Assembly (NCBI GenBank): GCA_009911175.1
Contig: QXWX01000003.1
Location: forward strand, 62,001 to 126,000
DNA from: Lachnospiraceae bacterium
Lineage (GTDB): Bacteria; Bacillota_A; Clostridia; Lachnospirales; Lachnospiraceae
Direction: 5' to 3'
Length of the DNA stretch: 64,000 bases
How positions within the stretch are numbered: position 1 is the stretch's first letter; the number at the start of each line of letters is the position of its first letter. Positions 34,664 to 42,381 of the stretch are shown piece after piece. Made by a program: the position numbers and the translations under genes. The notes beneath the pieces were generated by a model. The model was not told the origin of the DNA, made no database searches, and saw only the letters and a list, made by a program, of their open reading frames with translations.

Positions 34664-35080
34664 TTATGAATTTGTCTGATAGTAAGATTCTTTTCCTGCA
34701 ACTTTTGAGTTCAGTACTTTATCCAGACTGATTGTCCGGTTCAGTACCTGCCGCGTCTGACCGCTCAGCTCGGCAATCTTCCTGGCCTCGAAGCTGTCCG
34801 GCGCATACTGCTCCTGGCCCCCGCCGTTCAGCCAGGAACGGAACTTTTCTCTTTCCTCCGAATCCAATGCCTCAAGGATCGTCTGAATCTCATGCTTCGC
34901 GGTACTGACCTGATCCATTTCCTCGCCGCGCATTTTTAAGAGCAGCTCGACAGACTCCTTGTCATTTCTCGATAAAGAATCTGCCATATCCTTTGTCAGC
35001 CTCTCAATCTCTACCATATGTACATAATTCCGCTGTACCCTTATCAGGACCTCTGACAGAAATTCTTCTCTATTTTCCAT
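34664..35080 (-). CDS. FliT/FlgN-like flagellar chaperone candidate
   Basis: A 138-residue, almost wholly helical protein with no named motif. Its place directly behind fliD and fliS on the same strand is that of fliT, the chaperone of the filament cap, in many Firmicutes. Length (about 120-150) and charged helical content agree. Sequence alone does not prove it; an FlgN-type hook-junction chaperone is the alternative. A hairpin (TTACAGGCC/GGCCTGTAA, 35107-35143) stands between it and fliS. Confidence 0.55.
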   Translation of the reverse strand: MENREEFLSEVLIRVQRNYVHMVEIERLTKDMADSLSRNDKESVELLLKMRGEEMDQVSTAKHEIQTILEALDSEEREKFRSWLNGGGQEQYAPDSFEARKIAELSGQTRQVLNRTISLDKVLNSKVAGKESYYQTNS

Positions 35081-35165
35081 ATGCCCTATGTGTCCTCTCC
35101 CATATCGTATTACAGGCCCCGGATAAAACCGGCGGCCTGTAACATGAATCTGTCAATTTCGTTTT

Positions 35166-35537
35166 TTACACAGCAGCCGTCTTACTGGCTTCTTTAAACG
35201 CATCCCGAAGATCCCCCACAAGGGGCTTCAGTTCCTGGATCACAGCCACTTTTCTTCCGGCCTGCAGCCGGCTCAGCTCAAAGAGGAAAAATTCATACAT
35301 TCTCCTCAGTTCATAACTGATCTTGTAATCCATATTCAAAGTAAAGTCAAGATACTGTACGATCTCCTTCGATCTCTGAACTGATTGATTAAACAAATCA
35401 TAATTTTCATCTTCCAACGCAACCTGCGCCCTGGTGAGACGCTTGAGCAGCTCATCGTAGAGAAGCAGGAGCATTTCCCCGCTTGTCATCGTGTTTACAG
35501 ACTGCATCTTATACTGTTCATATCCATTCTGATACAT
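35166..35537 (-). CDS. fliS: Flagellin chaperone FliS
   Basis: A 123-residue cytosolic four-helix protein that binds the C-terminus of flagellin before export. The start MYQNGYEQYKMQSVNTMTSG with the PGxLL-like stretch EMLLLLYDELLKRL is characteristic, as is NMDYKISYELRRMYEFF. Length is normal. It lies 18 bases after fliD, so it is cotranscribed with it. Flagellin genes are not in this window. Confidence 0.9.
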   Translation of the reverse strand: MYQNGYEQYKMQSVNTMTSGEMLLLLYDELLKRLTRAQVALEDENYDLFNQSVQRSKEIVQYLDFTLNMDYKISYELRRMYEFFLFELSRLQAGRKVAVIQELKPLVGDLRDAFKEASKTAAV

Positions 35538-35555
35538 TCTTTTCCCCTTTTCGGT

Positions 35556-37970
35556 TTAATATCCTCCCATGGAGCTCAGGTAGCTGGACTGGCTGTTCAT
35601 GTTTGCGATCATAGTCTCCAGGGTAGAGAACTGTGAAATATAACGGTCCTGTTCTGTCTTCAGCCGGGTTTTCAGCTGGTTGATCAGCTTATCCAGAGCT
35701 GTCAGCTGATCATAGTATGTGTTCTGCGTAAGGCTCTGAGCAGCGCTCTTGGATCCGGCCTTCCGGATCAGGATACCCTTGGTCTCCATAGAACCGATCG
35801 TCTTTACATATTTGTCCATGACGGACTTAAGGTTTGTTGCAAGTCCGTTAGAAGTCGGCTTTCCATCCGCACCAATTCCGCCTTCTTTCGAAGTGAACAG
35901 ATTCTGCACTTTCTCCGGATCCGTCTCCAGTGCCGCACGCAGTTTTGATTCATCAATGCTAAGCTTACCGTTATCAGAATAGCTGCTGGAAAGATTGATT
36001 CCAATCTTCTCAAATTCTACCAGAAGCCCGCCGCTGACAACCACACGCAGATCCATACTCAATGACCTCAGGTCACTGTCGCCGTAGAGCAGACCTTCCT
36101 TCGCCTTTGTCTCCCATTTTGAGATCTCAGTCTCAGACAGTTCAGCTTTCTGATCAGATGTAAGCGGATCGTAATCCCTGTCGTGCTTCGTAGTCAGTTC
36201 GCCGTTTACCAGATCAACGATCGCGTTGTAGTCTGCTACGAAGGACTTGATGGTGTCCATCAGTTTGTCTACGTCTGCGGAAGCGTTGACTTCTACCGCG
36301 TTAGCAATATTGGTTTTATCTTTTAATTCACCAGTAGCCTCATCATACTCTCCAAAGGTACCCTTCAGTGCAATCGTAAGGCCGTCTACTGTGAATGTAT
36401 TGCTGTCACGTCTAAGATTAACTACTTCATCAGATCCTGCATATTTTACAGAAACGATGGCATCCTGACCTCGTTTTTCAATACCACCGTCCGTATTTGT
36501 AACAGTAATCCCAAAAAGAGCCTTTACCGCATCTGTATTGCCCTGATCATAGCTACCGTTCTTGTCTCCAAAATTAATTGTTCCACTAGCTCCGTTTGAC
36601 GTAGAAGTAAATGTAAACTTATCAGATGCTTCCATATAACTTACTTTTACCCCTGCATCGCTCTTATTGATTTCATTCATCAAATGTCTCATAGTTGAAC
36701 CTTTTGTAACACCAATAAATTCTCCATTTACGACAAATCCATACTTCTCTACGCCGTCAACATTTTGCCTTTCTAATTGATCCAATTTATCATCTGAAAT
36801 CGCAACATCCAAGTCTGTTCTATTTGATGTTCCTCTAGTCAGTTTCAAGGCTTTTAACGCATCATCACTGCCACCTGTAACTTTTAGAATAGAAGATGTA
36901 TCATCTGCTCCATTTTTTCCTGGAATCGTTGTCTTAAAGGTAAGTTTTTCTTTTCCTGTAGTAGTATCGTTCTCTGTTTCAACTAAAATCCTACCCTTTC
37001 CAAATTTTGCATCCAAAGAATCCTGAAGTGATTTCTTAACGTCCTCTAAATTATTTGCATTCTTTGCTATTGTAACGCTTTCACTGGTTCCGTTATACGA
37101 GAAGGTCAATGTCTGACCCGCAACCATTTCAGCAAAATCTTTTGTGAGATTAACTGCACCTGTTGTAGATATTGACGGTGTCGCATCATCAGAAAGAACT
37201 ACACCCTTCTCTGAATCCGATATTTCTATTCCCATATGGCTTAACGCAGTACCGCCAGTCAGCTTAAGTTCTTTGCTGTCCTGATTGCCATCTTTTTTTG
37301 CACTAATAGTGAATCCCGTTCCGTTCGATGTAACCTCAACAAGATCACTAAGATTTTTGCCACCATCCTCGGTTTTGTATCCAACCAAACATTTATTAAT
37401 TATCTTCGCAGCCTTCTCTGGATCCTTAAGATCCTCCTCCGAACCGCCAATCAAAACAGAATAATTCTTGCCATTATATGAGAAATCTAATGTCTTACCA
37501 TCTAAAGCCGCATATTTGTCGGAAACAGCATCAACAGCTCCTGATGACAATACCCTGTCGGAAGCCATTCCATCTGAAGACCATGACGCATTCTGAGCCT
37601 TCTGCTTAATCCCCATAATGGTCATAGCATCCGCCCCGCTTGCCGTCCCGGATATTGACACATACTTGCTGTTATCCCCGGACGTCGTGATCTTATTCCG
37701 ACCCCAGAGCAGGGAGCTGAACAGGTTGGTAGAAGAAGTCAGGGTTTCCGTATATTTTCCATGGAAACTGATCATCTTGTCGCTGATTGCGCGGACTGCT
37801 TCCTGCATCCACTCGATCTTCTGCTTTTTTTGCTCCTGCTGATTCAGCTTTGATGTCGTGCCAAGAGTCATTCCCTTGATTAATTCGTCTCTGTCCAGGC
37901 CGCTGGCCAGACCGCCGTAACCACGAATACTATTACTTGTTGAACTGCTTAATGAACCTACTGATGCCAT
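35556..37970 (-). CDS. fliD: Flagellar filament cap protein FliD (hook-associated protein 2)
   Basis: An 804-residue exported protein that caps the filament and folds flagellin. The N-terminal domain has the family pattern YGGLASGLDRDELIKGM (residues about 18-36); the C-terminal domain has LSIDESKLRAALETDPEKVQ and ends with the coiled-coil TRLKTEQDRYISQFSTLETM. It is longer than most FliD proteins (450-650) because the central exposed domains, residues about 140-500, are enlarged. That part is visibly richer in A+T than both ends. First gene of the fliD-fliS-fliT-like group. Confidence 0.9.
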   Translation of the reverse strand: MASVGSLSSSTSNSIRGYGGLASGLDRDELIKGMTLGTTSKLNQQEQKKQKIEWMQEAVRAISDKMISFHGKYTETLTSSTNLFSSLLWGRNKITTSGDNSKYVSISGTASGADAMTIMGIKQKAQNASWSSDGMASDRVLSSGAVDAVSDKYAALDGKTLDFSYNGKNYSVLIGGSEEDLKDPEKAAKIINKCLVGYKTEDGGKNLSDLVEVTSNGTGFTISAKKDGNQDSKELKLTGGTALSHMGIEISDSEKGVVLSDDATPSISTTGAVNLTKDFAEMVAGQTLTFSYNGTSESVTIAKNANNLEDVKKSLQDSLDAKFGKGRILVETENDTTTGKEKLTFKTTIPGKNGADDTSSILKVTGGSDDALKALKLTRGTSNRTDLDVAISDDKLDQLERQNVDGVEKYGFVVNGEFIGVTKGSTMRHLMNEINKSDAGVKVSYMEASDKFTFTSTSNGASGTINFGDKNGSYDQGNTDAVKALFGITVTNTDGGIEKRGQDAIVSVKYAGSDEVVNLRRDSNTFTVDGLTIALKGTFGEYDEATGELKDKTNIANAVEVNASADVDKLMDTIKSFVADYNAIVDLVNGELTTKHDRDYDPLTSDQKAELSETEISKWETKAKEGLLYGDSDLRSLSMDLRVVVSGGLLVEFEKIGINLSSSYSDNGKLSIDESKLRAALETDPEKVQNLFTSKEGGIGADGKPTSNGLATNLKSVMDKYVKTIGSMETKGILIRKAGSKSAAQSLTQNTYYDQLTALDKLINQLKTRLKTEQDRYISQFSTLETMIANMNSQSSYLSSMGGY

Positions 37971-38221
37971 ATCAATCCTCTCCTTCTTCTCTTCATATTC
38001 TCCATGACCGCCCGCCGGAAGATCCGATTCCTAAAACCTGAAATGAAACGCTGAAAACGCAGATTCTCAGATCCTGAATGCCTGAAATTCGGCTTCCGCC
38101 TCCTCGATCATACAATTGCATGACAAAATCTACTGCAATCTTTTGTGAACTGGTAGCTATATATTGCCTTCCCCGCATAACGCTCTGCCTCTGGCCGAAA
38201 CAGAATATCCGCCAGAAAAAT

Positions 38222-38246
38222 GATGGAGCGGGACATCTGCTCCATC
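38222..38246. terminator. Small hairpin in the fliD-parA gap
   Basis: GATGGAGC/GCTCCATC with a 9-base loop in the 460-base gap between the divergent fliD and parA-like genes. There is no U-tract; its role is uncertain. Confidence 0.35.
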
Positions 38247-38275
38247 ACCGAAGTTGGTTTTAAATAGCAGATGCC

Positions 38276-38312
38276 GTTACTATGAGCGGCCGGTCAGACC
38301 ACGTATAGTAAC
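38276..38312 (+). repeat. 37-bp GTTAC...GTAAC hairpin, diverged relative
   Basis: Begins GTTACTATGAGCGGCCGGTC and ends TATAGTAAC, 37 bp long, and shares ATGAGC and CCGGTCAG with the 416-452 segment. No direct repeat flanks it. Family membership is inferred from length and ends. Confidence 0.45.
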
Positions 38313-38430
38313 AACGGCAGAAAGCAAATACACACTGATAAATTTTATTTTATTCTGTACTTATTTATCGGCATATAGTATACTTTAAATAATAGCGAAA
38401 TGAGTTTTTTTACGAATGGAGGAATATATT

Positions 38431-39219
38431 TTGGCTACTATCATCGTACTCACCAATCAGAAAGGCGGCGTAGGCAAGACGACTACATCCACTGCTCTGG
38501 CGGCCGGCCTGGTTTCTTTTTACAATAAAAAAGTACTTGCGATTGATCTGGATCCGCAGGGGAATATGGGGTTTAGCCTTGGGCTTGACATTGAGGAAGG
38601 GCGCACGATCCATGACGTGATGATCGGACGTACCTCCGCGCGGGAAGCGATCCAGACGACCGATTACTGCGACGTGATCACTTCGAATATCCTGCTCAGC
38701 AGCGCGGAGCTTGAATTTAACTTTTCAGACCGGGAGCTTTTGTTGAAAAATTCATTGGCGCCTGTTGCGGATGATTATGATTTTATCATCATTGACACTC
38801 CGCCGGCCCTGAATATTCTGACGGTAAACGCATATGCTATGGCAGATTATCTCATTATCCCCATGGCGCCGGAGATTTTGAGCCTTCTCGCCGTTACTCA
38901 GATCAAGGAGACCATTGATTCTGTCCGTGAAAGCCTGAACCCGCATCTGGACGTGCTGGGGATCCTTCTGACTAAGTACAACCCGCGAACAGTCCTGGCC
39001 CGTGAGGTCAAGGAGATGGCGGAAAATATTGCCTCGCAGATTGGGACATGCGTATTTGACACCCAGATCCGTTCCAGTGTGTCCGTCGCGGAAGCGCCTG
39101 CCCACGGCCTGAGCATATTTGACTATGCGCCCCGCGCGAAGCCCTCAGAAGACTATATGAGTTTTATTAAGGAAATCAGAATCATGATGAGAACCAAAAC
39201 ACTCCAGGAGGTAAGATAA
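38431..39219 (+). CDS. ParA/Soj-type partitioning ATPase
   Basis: A 262-residue ATPase of the ParA/MinD group. The deviant Walker A KGGVGKTTTS (near residue 12), Walker A' FIIIDTPPALN and the conserved lead-in LTNQ are clear, so it should dimerise on ATP and bind DNA or membrane. It lacks the N-terminal HTH of plasmid ParA. I choose the TTG at 38431 because GGAGG lies 8 bases upstream; the ATG at 38416 precedes the ribosome site. The next gene starts 1 base after its stop and encodes a ComFB-domain protein, not ParB, so a role in positioning a cell structure such as flagella or chemoreceptors is more likely than DNA partition. Confidence 0.82.
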   Translation: MATIIVLTNQKGGVGKTTTSTALAAGLVSFYNKKVLAIDLDPQGNMGFSLGLDIEEGRTIHDVMIGRTSAREAIQTTDYCDVITSNILLSSAELEFNFSDRELLLKNSLAPVADDYDFIIIDTPPALNILTVNAYAMADYLIIPMAPEILSLLAVTQIKETIDSVRESLNPHLDVLGILLTKYNPRTVLAREVKEMAENIASQIGTCVFDTQIRSSVSVAEAPAHGLSIFDYAPRAKPSEDYMSFIKEIRIMMRTKTLQEVR

Positions 39220-39220
39220 A

Positions 39221-40663
39221 ATGGCCAGAAAAAGCAACAAAACCGCTCATGTTCTGAACCTGCTTGCAGGACATGACGCGGCAAAGGATGCGGACGATCA
39301 GGCATCTATAGAATCGGAGGCTTCCGGCGGTTCAGCTGCGCAGACGGCCTCCGGTGGCGCGGCCCCGCAGGCAGCTCAGGCCAACGCAGCTTCCGGCAGC
39401 GCCGTTTCTCAGTCCGATTCGGATGGTACGGCTCCTCAGGCAGTTTCTGGCAGGCAGCCCAGGCAGGCAGCTCCTCAGACAGCAGCCGGAAGGCAGCCCA
39501 GGCAGGCGGCCGCGGGCAGCGCATCTACTCAGAAAGCTCCCGGCAGGCCGGCCCGACAGCCGGGAGGATCAGCCGCGGCGGTTTCCGGCAATGCCGGCCC
39601 GGCTGCCGCTCCGGCTCCTGTCGTATCTGCCCAAAACAATATTGCCGTGATTGATAAGACCGGGGATGATCCGGTAGCGGAACTCATTCAGCAAAAGTTA
39701 TCCAGTGAATTTGAAAAGCAGATGAAGCAGTCTCAGCCGGGGGCATCCTCCGCAAAAGATATTACGCCTGTGCCTGAAATGGATGCAGGTTCCGCGGAAG
39801 ATTCCGAATATCCTTCCGATGCCCTTCCTCTTACAGAAGCAGAGGAGATTCTTGATGATATTGATCTTGATGGATTGCTGCTTTCCGATGCCGAGCCTAT
39901 CGCTCCCGAACCGGAACAGGCATCCTCCATGAATGAAATCAATGCAGACGCTATGATTTTGGATGAAGATGCAGCAGAAGCTTTCGACGATATACCCGGG
40001 GCAGACTCTTTTCCGGAGCCAGAAGATGAATCACTGATTCTTTCGGCAGCAGAACCCCTTCCGGAGAGTACACCGGTTTCTCAGCCTGCTGCTGACCAGG
40101 AGAGCTTATCGGTTCCTCAGTCTGTTGCCGATCAGGACAATGCGCCGGTTTCTCAGCCCGCTTCCAGCCAGGACAATGTGCCGGTTTCTCAGCCTGTTAC
40201 TGTACAGGATGCTGAGGCTGCCGTGCCTGCGCAGGAAGCTGCTGTTTCCCCGCAGCCAGATCAGACGCCTACCGCCGCGCCGGAGGCGAACCCAGCGCAG
40301 GAAGCCGCACCCATTTCGCAGTCGACTTCTGAACCTGCTGTTTCAGCTCCCGCCCCCGTACCGACGCCGGAACCGGAGCCTGAACCCGAGTCGGAGCCTG
40401 ATTTTGCCGCAATCAATGTTATGGAGCATATTGTAAGGGACAAGATCATTTATTTTATGCGCCAGTTTGACGTCTGCACATGCGACCGCTGTAAAGCAGA
40501 TGTCACTGCGCTGACGCTCAATGGTTTGATGCCAAAATACATTGTCACCACGAAGGCGGCGGTTGACCCGCTTCTCAGTTATTACACAAACCGGCTGATT
40601 TCGGATGTCACTGTAGAGGCTACAAAATCCTGCATGATCGTAAAAGAAAATCCGAGGCATTAA
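39221..40663 (+). CDS. Long low-complexity protein with C-terminal ComFB domain
   Basis: A 480-residue protein. Residues 1-30 are basic and may contact the ParA partner (MARKSNKTAHVLNLLAGHD). About 370 residues are Ala/Pro/Gln/Ser-rich and disordered, with 13-14 residue repeats (VSQPASSQDNVP) near residues 283-335. The last 80 residues form a ComFB domain: INVMEHIVRDKI, the zinc-type motif CTCDRCKAD, and LNGLMPKYIVTTK. ComFB-type proteins have been reported as cyclic di-nucleotide receptors and B. subtilis ComFB as motility-linked. GGAGGTAAGATAAA precedes the ATG. It is cotranscribed with the ParA-like gene. Confidence 0.78.
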   Translation: MARKSNKTAHVLNLLAGHDAAKDADDQASIESEASGGSAAQTASGGAAPQAAQANAASGSAVSQSDSDGTAPQAVSGRQPRQAAPQTAAGRQPRQAAAGSASTQKAPGRPARQPGGSAAAVSGNAGPAAAPAPVVSAQNNIAVIDKTGDDPVAELIQQKLSSEFEKQMKQSQPGASSAKDITPVPEMDAGSAEDSEYPSDALPLTEAEEILDDIDLDGLLLSDAEPIAPEPEQASSMNEINADAMILDEDAAEAFDDIPGADSFPEPEDESLILSAAEPLPESTPVSQPAADQESLSVPQSVADQDNAPVSQPASSQDNVPVSQPVTVQDAEAAVPAQEAAVSPQPDQTPTAAPEANPAQEAAPISQSTSEPAVSAPAPVPTPEPEPEPESEPDFAAINVMEHIVRDKIIYFMRQFDVCTCDRCKADVTALTLNGLMPKYIVTTKAAVDPLLSYYTNRLISDVTVEATKSCMIVKENPRH

Positions 40664-40689
40664 GACTTCTTAATTCCTCCTGAGCATAA

Positions 40690-40795
40690 AAAGGGCTGTT
40701 GGAAAATGACGGCAATTCCACAATATCTCATCGCAGCTAATGAATTTTGCAACGGTATATTGTTTACAAATGCCATTTTCCAACAGCTTCTTTTT
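40690..40795 (+). terminator. Terminator with a very long loop
   Basis: GCTGTTGGAAAATG (40695-40708) pairs perfectly with CATTTTCCAACAGC (40774-40787), followed by TTCTTTTTAG. The loop of about 65 bases is unusual; the segment may be a palindromic repeat that has taken on the terminator role. It also ends the converging Rpn gene. Confidence 0.65.
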
Positions 40796-41705
40796 AGTTG
40801 GTTTCCTGCTTCTTTTCCTTGTTCAGCCGCTTCCGTATTTTTTCAATATCATAATCCGGTGCGAATGACAATGCTGTATCGTAAATTCTCTGCACAACGC
40901 TCTCATCCTCTTCCAGAATATTCGCTATCTCCCTTGCACTCAAGTTCTTTTTTATCTTTTTACAGATCTGTTCTATTAATTTCTGTTCATATCCGCTATG
41001 CCAGTTACTGTATACCTGCGTATTATAATCATAAATCGCCTTTTGCCTTGCCTCATATATCAAACGCTTATTTCCATCTTCGCTCATATGCAGTAATTGT
41101 TCATACGCCTTCCGGATATGTGGATCTGTCTTCGCTGCCATCTCAAACTCCTCCTTTTTCTCGGCATTGAGAAATTTTGCCCATTTTAATAACGCTGTCT
41201 CCGGATACTCGTGCTCCGCAACCTTGGGCAGTTCTACGATATGAATCTCGAATTTATCACTGTACTTCCGCCGCCTTTTATCTTCCCACATGTGAAAGCA
41301 GGAATAGAACTCCTCATCTTCCTCAAACAGGATGAAGTCCAGGATCCCTACATGGATGCATTTTCCCAGGACATGATAGCCTTCGCCCGCCAGAATCACA
41401 TCGGAATACATCTTGCTCAGATAGAACAGCGAGCGCTCCCTCCAAAACAGGAATTTTGCCACCTGGATCTCCATATCAAGCTGGACATCCCCGTTCAGAA
41501 TTACACGCACATCCAAAATTCCCAGCTTGTCTTTATTGTGCCTTACCCGCAGATGAGTGGGGAGCAGTTCCGTCTTGATGACTTCCTCTGGTTCGATCCC
41601 CAGCACCGCCGCTATAAAGCCCTGCCTGACCTCTTCAAATTCCATCAGCTCCTTGAAGCAAAAATCCACCTTCGGCTTCATGATAAAGTTCGTCGTGTTT
41701 TCCAT
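40794..41705 (-). CDS. Rpn-family nuclease/transposase-like protein (2)
   Basis: A 303-residue protein of the PD-(D/E)XK transposase-like family (Rpn/PDDEXK_2). Seen: MKPKVDFCFKELM, then LGILDVRVILNGDVQLDMEI with the D and E-x-Q of the nuclease core (DVRVxL...LDMEIQV), and FLFWRERSLFYLSKMY. A C-terminal part (SAREIANILEEDESVVQRI) looks like a short HTH. Such genes occur in many copies in Lachnospiraceae and their products can nick DNA; the cellular role is unclear. It is unrelated in detail to the gene at 33210. Confidence 0.8.
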   Translation of the reverse strand: MENTTNFIMKPKVDFCFKELMEFEEVRQGFIAAVLGIEPEEVIKTELLPTHLRVRHNKDKLGILDVRVILNGDVQLDMEIQVAKFLFWRERSLFYLSKMYSDVILAGEGYHVLGKCIHVGILDFILFEEDEEFYSCFHMWEDKRRRKYSDKFEIHIVELPKVAEHEYPETALLKWAKFLNAEKKEEFEMAAKTDPHIRKAYEQLLHMSEDGNKRLIYEARQKAIYDYNTQVYSNWHSGYEQKLIEQICKKIKKNLSAREIANILEEDESVVQRIYDTALSFAPDYDIEKIRKRLNKEKKQETN

Positions 41706-42112
41706 ACTGCCGCTCCTTTCTTCGCCTGAAAAAGAGAAAAAAATCCGGTGCAGGAAAACAAATCAGCGTAAAATCTCAGGGCCCCCGCCTATTTTTATTA
41801 TAGTAGCATCCTGTAAATTAAACAACTTTTTTCTCTTTCTTCACTCTGAATCGTTTTTTTGTCGTGTTACTTTTTCGGTAACGTTGTTGTCTTCTCATTA
41901 CTGGAAATGCTGCTCCGAATACGGGAGCATTGAAAAATCATAAGCTTCCTCTCTGGCCTGCCTGTTGATTTTTAGGAATGAGATACCTTATGGCTTAGAT
42001 CACTGCATCCATAACATCAGAAAGATGTCTGACTGGATGCGCTTAGTTTACTCTTGAATCGGATATCTGTCAACTCAAGACACAGATTTATCACATTTAT
42101 AGCTGCTATCAG

Positions 42113-42259
42113 GTTACATGTCACACACTGACCAATCACTACGCTGATTGGTCAGGAGGATGCACATAAAAGCTGGGATTCAGGCCGTCCATTGCCGTAG
42201 GCAATTTTAAATGGCGGCCTGAGTTACAGGGCACGCCTGGTCAAGGTGTGACCTGTAAC
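42113..42259 (+). mobile_element. 147-bp MITE-like element, copy 3
   Basis: Same element as at 260 and 17164 with about three changes in the middle stem. It is flanked by the perfect 8-bp direct repeat GCTATCAG (42105-42112 and 42260-42267). Directly after the right flank, at 42268, begins a worn copy of the element's left end, so it inserted next to an older relative. It lies in the 676-base gap 41706-42381, which otherwise has no gene. Confidence 0.9.
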
Positions 42260-42267
42260 GCTATCAG

Positions 42268-42329
42268 GTTACATGTCACACCCCCACCAATCACCACACG
42301 GATTGGCCGAGAGGATGTGTATAAAAGTT
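42268..42329 (+). repeat. Worn, truncated left end of the 147-bp element
   Basis: GTTACATGTCACACCCCCAC then CAATCACCACACGGATTGGC then GAGAGGATGTGTATAAAAG follows the plan of the first 65 bases of the MITE with many changes. The right part is missing. Confidence 0.65.
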
Positions 42330-42374
42330 AAAAAAGGCACTGTCAGGAAATACCATTATTTCCCGTCAGCGCCT
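42330..42374 (-). terminator. Terminator of the SprA-like gene
   Basis: On the minus strand AGGCGCTGACGGGAAATA pairs with TATTTCCTGACAGTGCCT and is followed by a run of T (TTTTTAAC). Confidence 0.8.
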
Positions 42375-42381
42375 AATAGAA

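Noticed and set aside
35107..35143. Another 37-bp GTTAC...GTAAC mobile hairpin between fliS and the fliT-like gene
   Set aside because: It is a 37-bp palindrome ending GTAAC but starts GTATTAC, has no flanking duplication, and is better explained as an intra-operon stem (TTACAGGCC/GGCCTGTAA).
38365..38387. GCCGATAA with TAAA upstream on the minus strand, as a sigma-28 promoter for fliD
   Set aside because: The spacing between the two words is 11 bases instead of about 15, and it lies about 400 bases before fliD. The GC step also overlaps a plausible plus-strand promoter of the parA-like gene.
38431..40663. Plasmid or chromosome partition locus (parA-parB with origin)
   Set aside because: The partner gene has a ComFB domain and no ParB or HTH domain, and I saw no parS palindrome or iteron array nearby.
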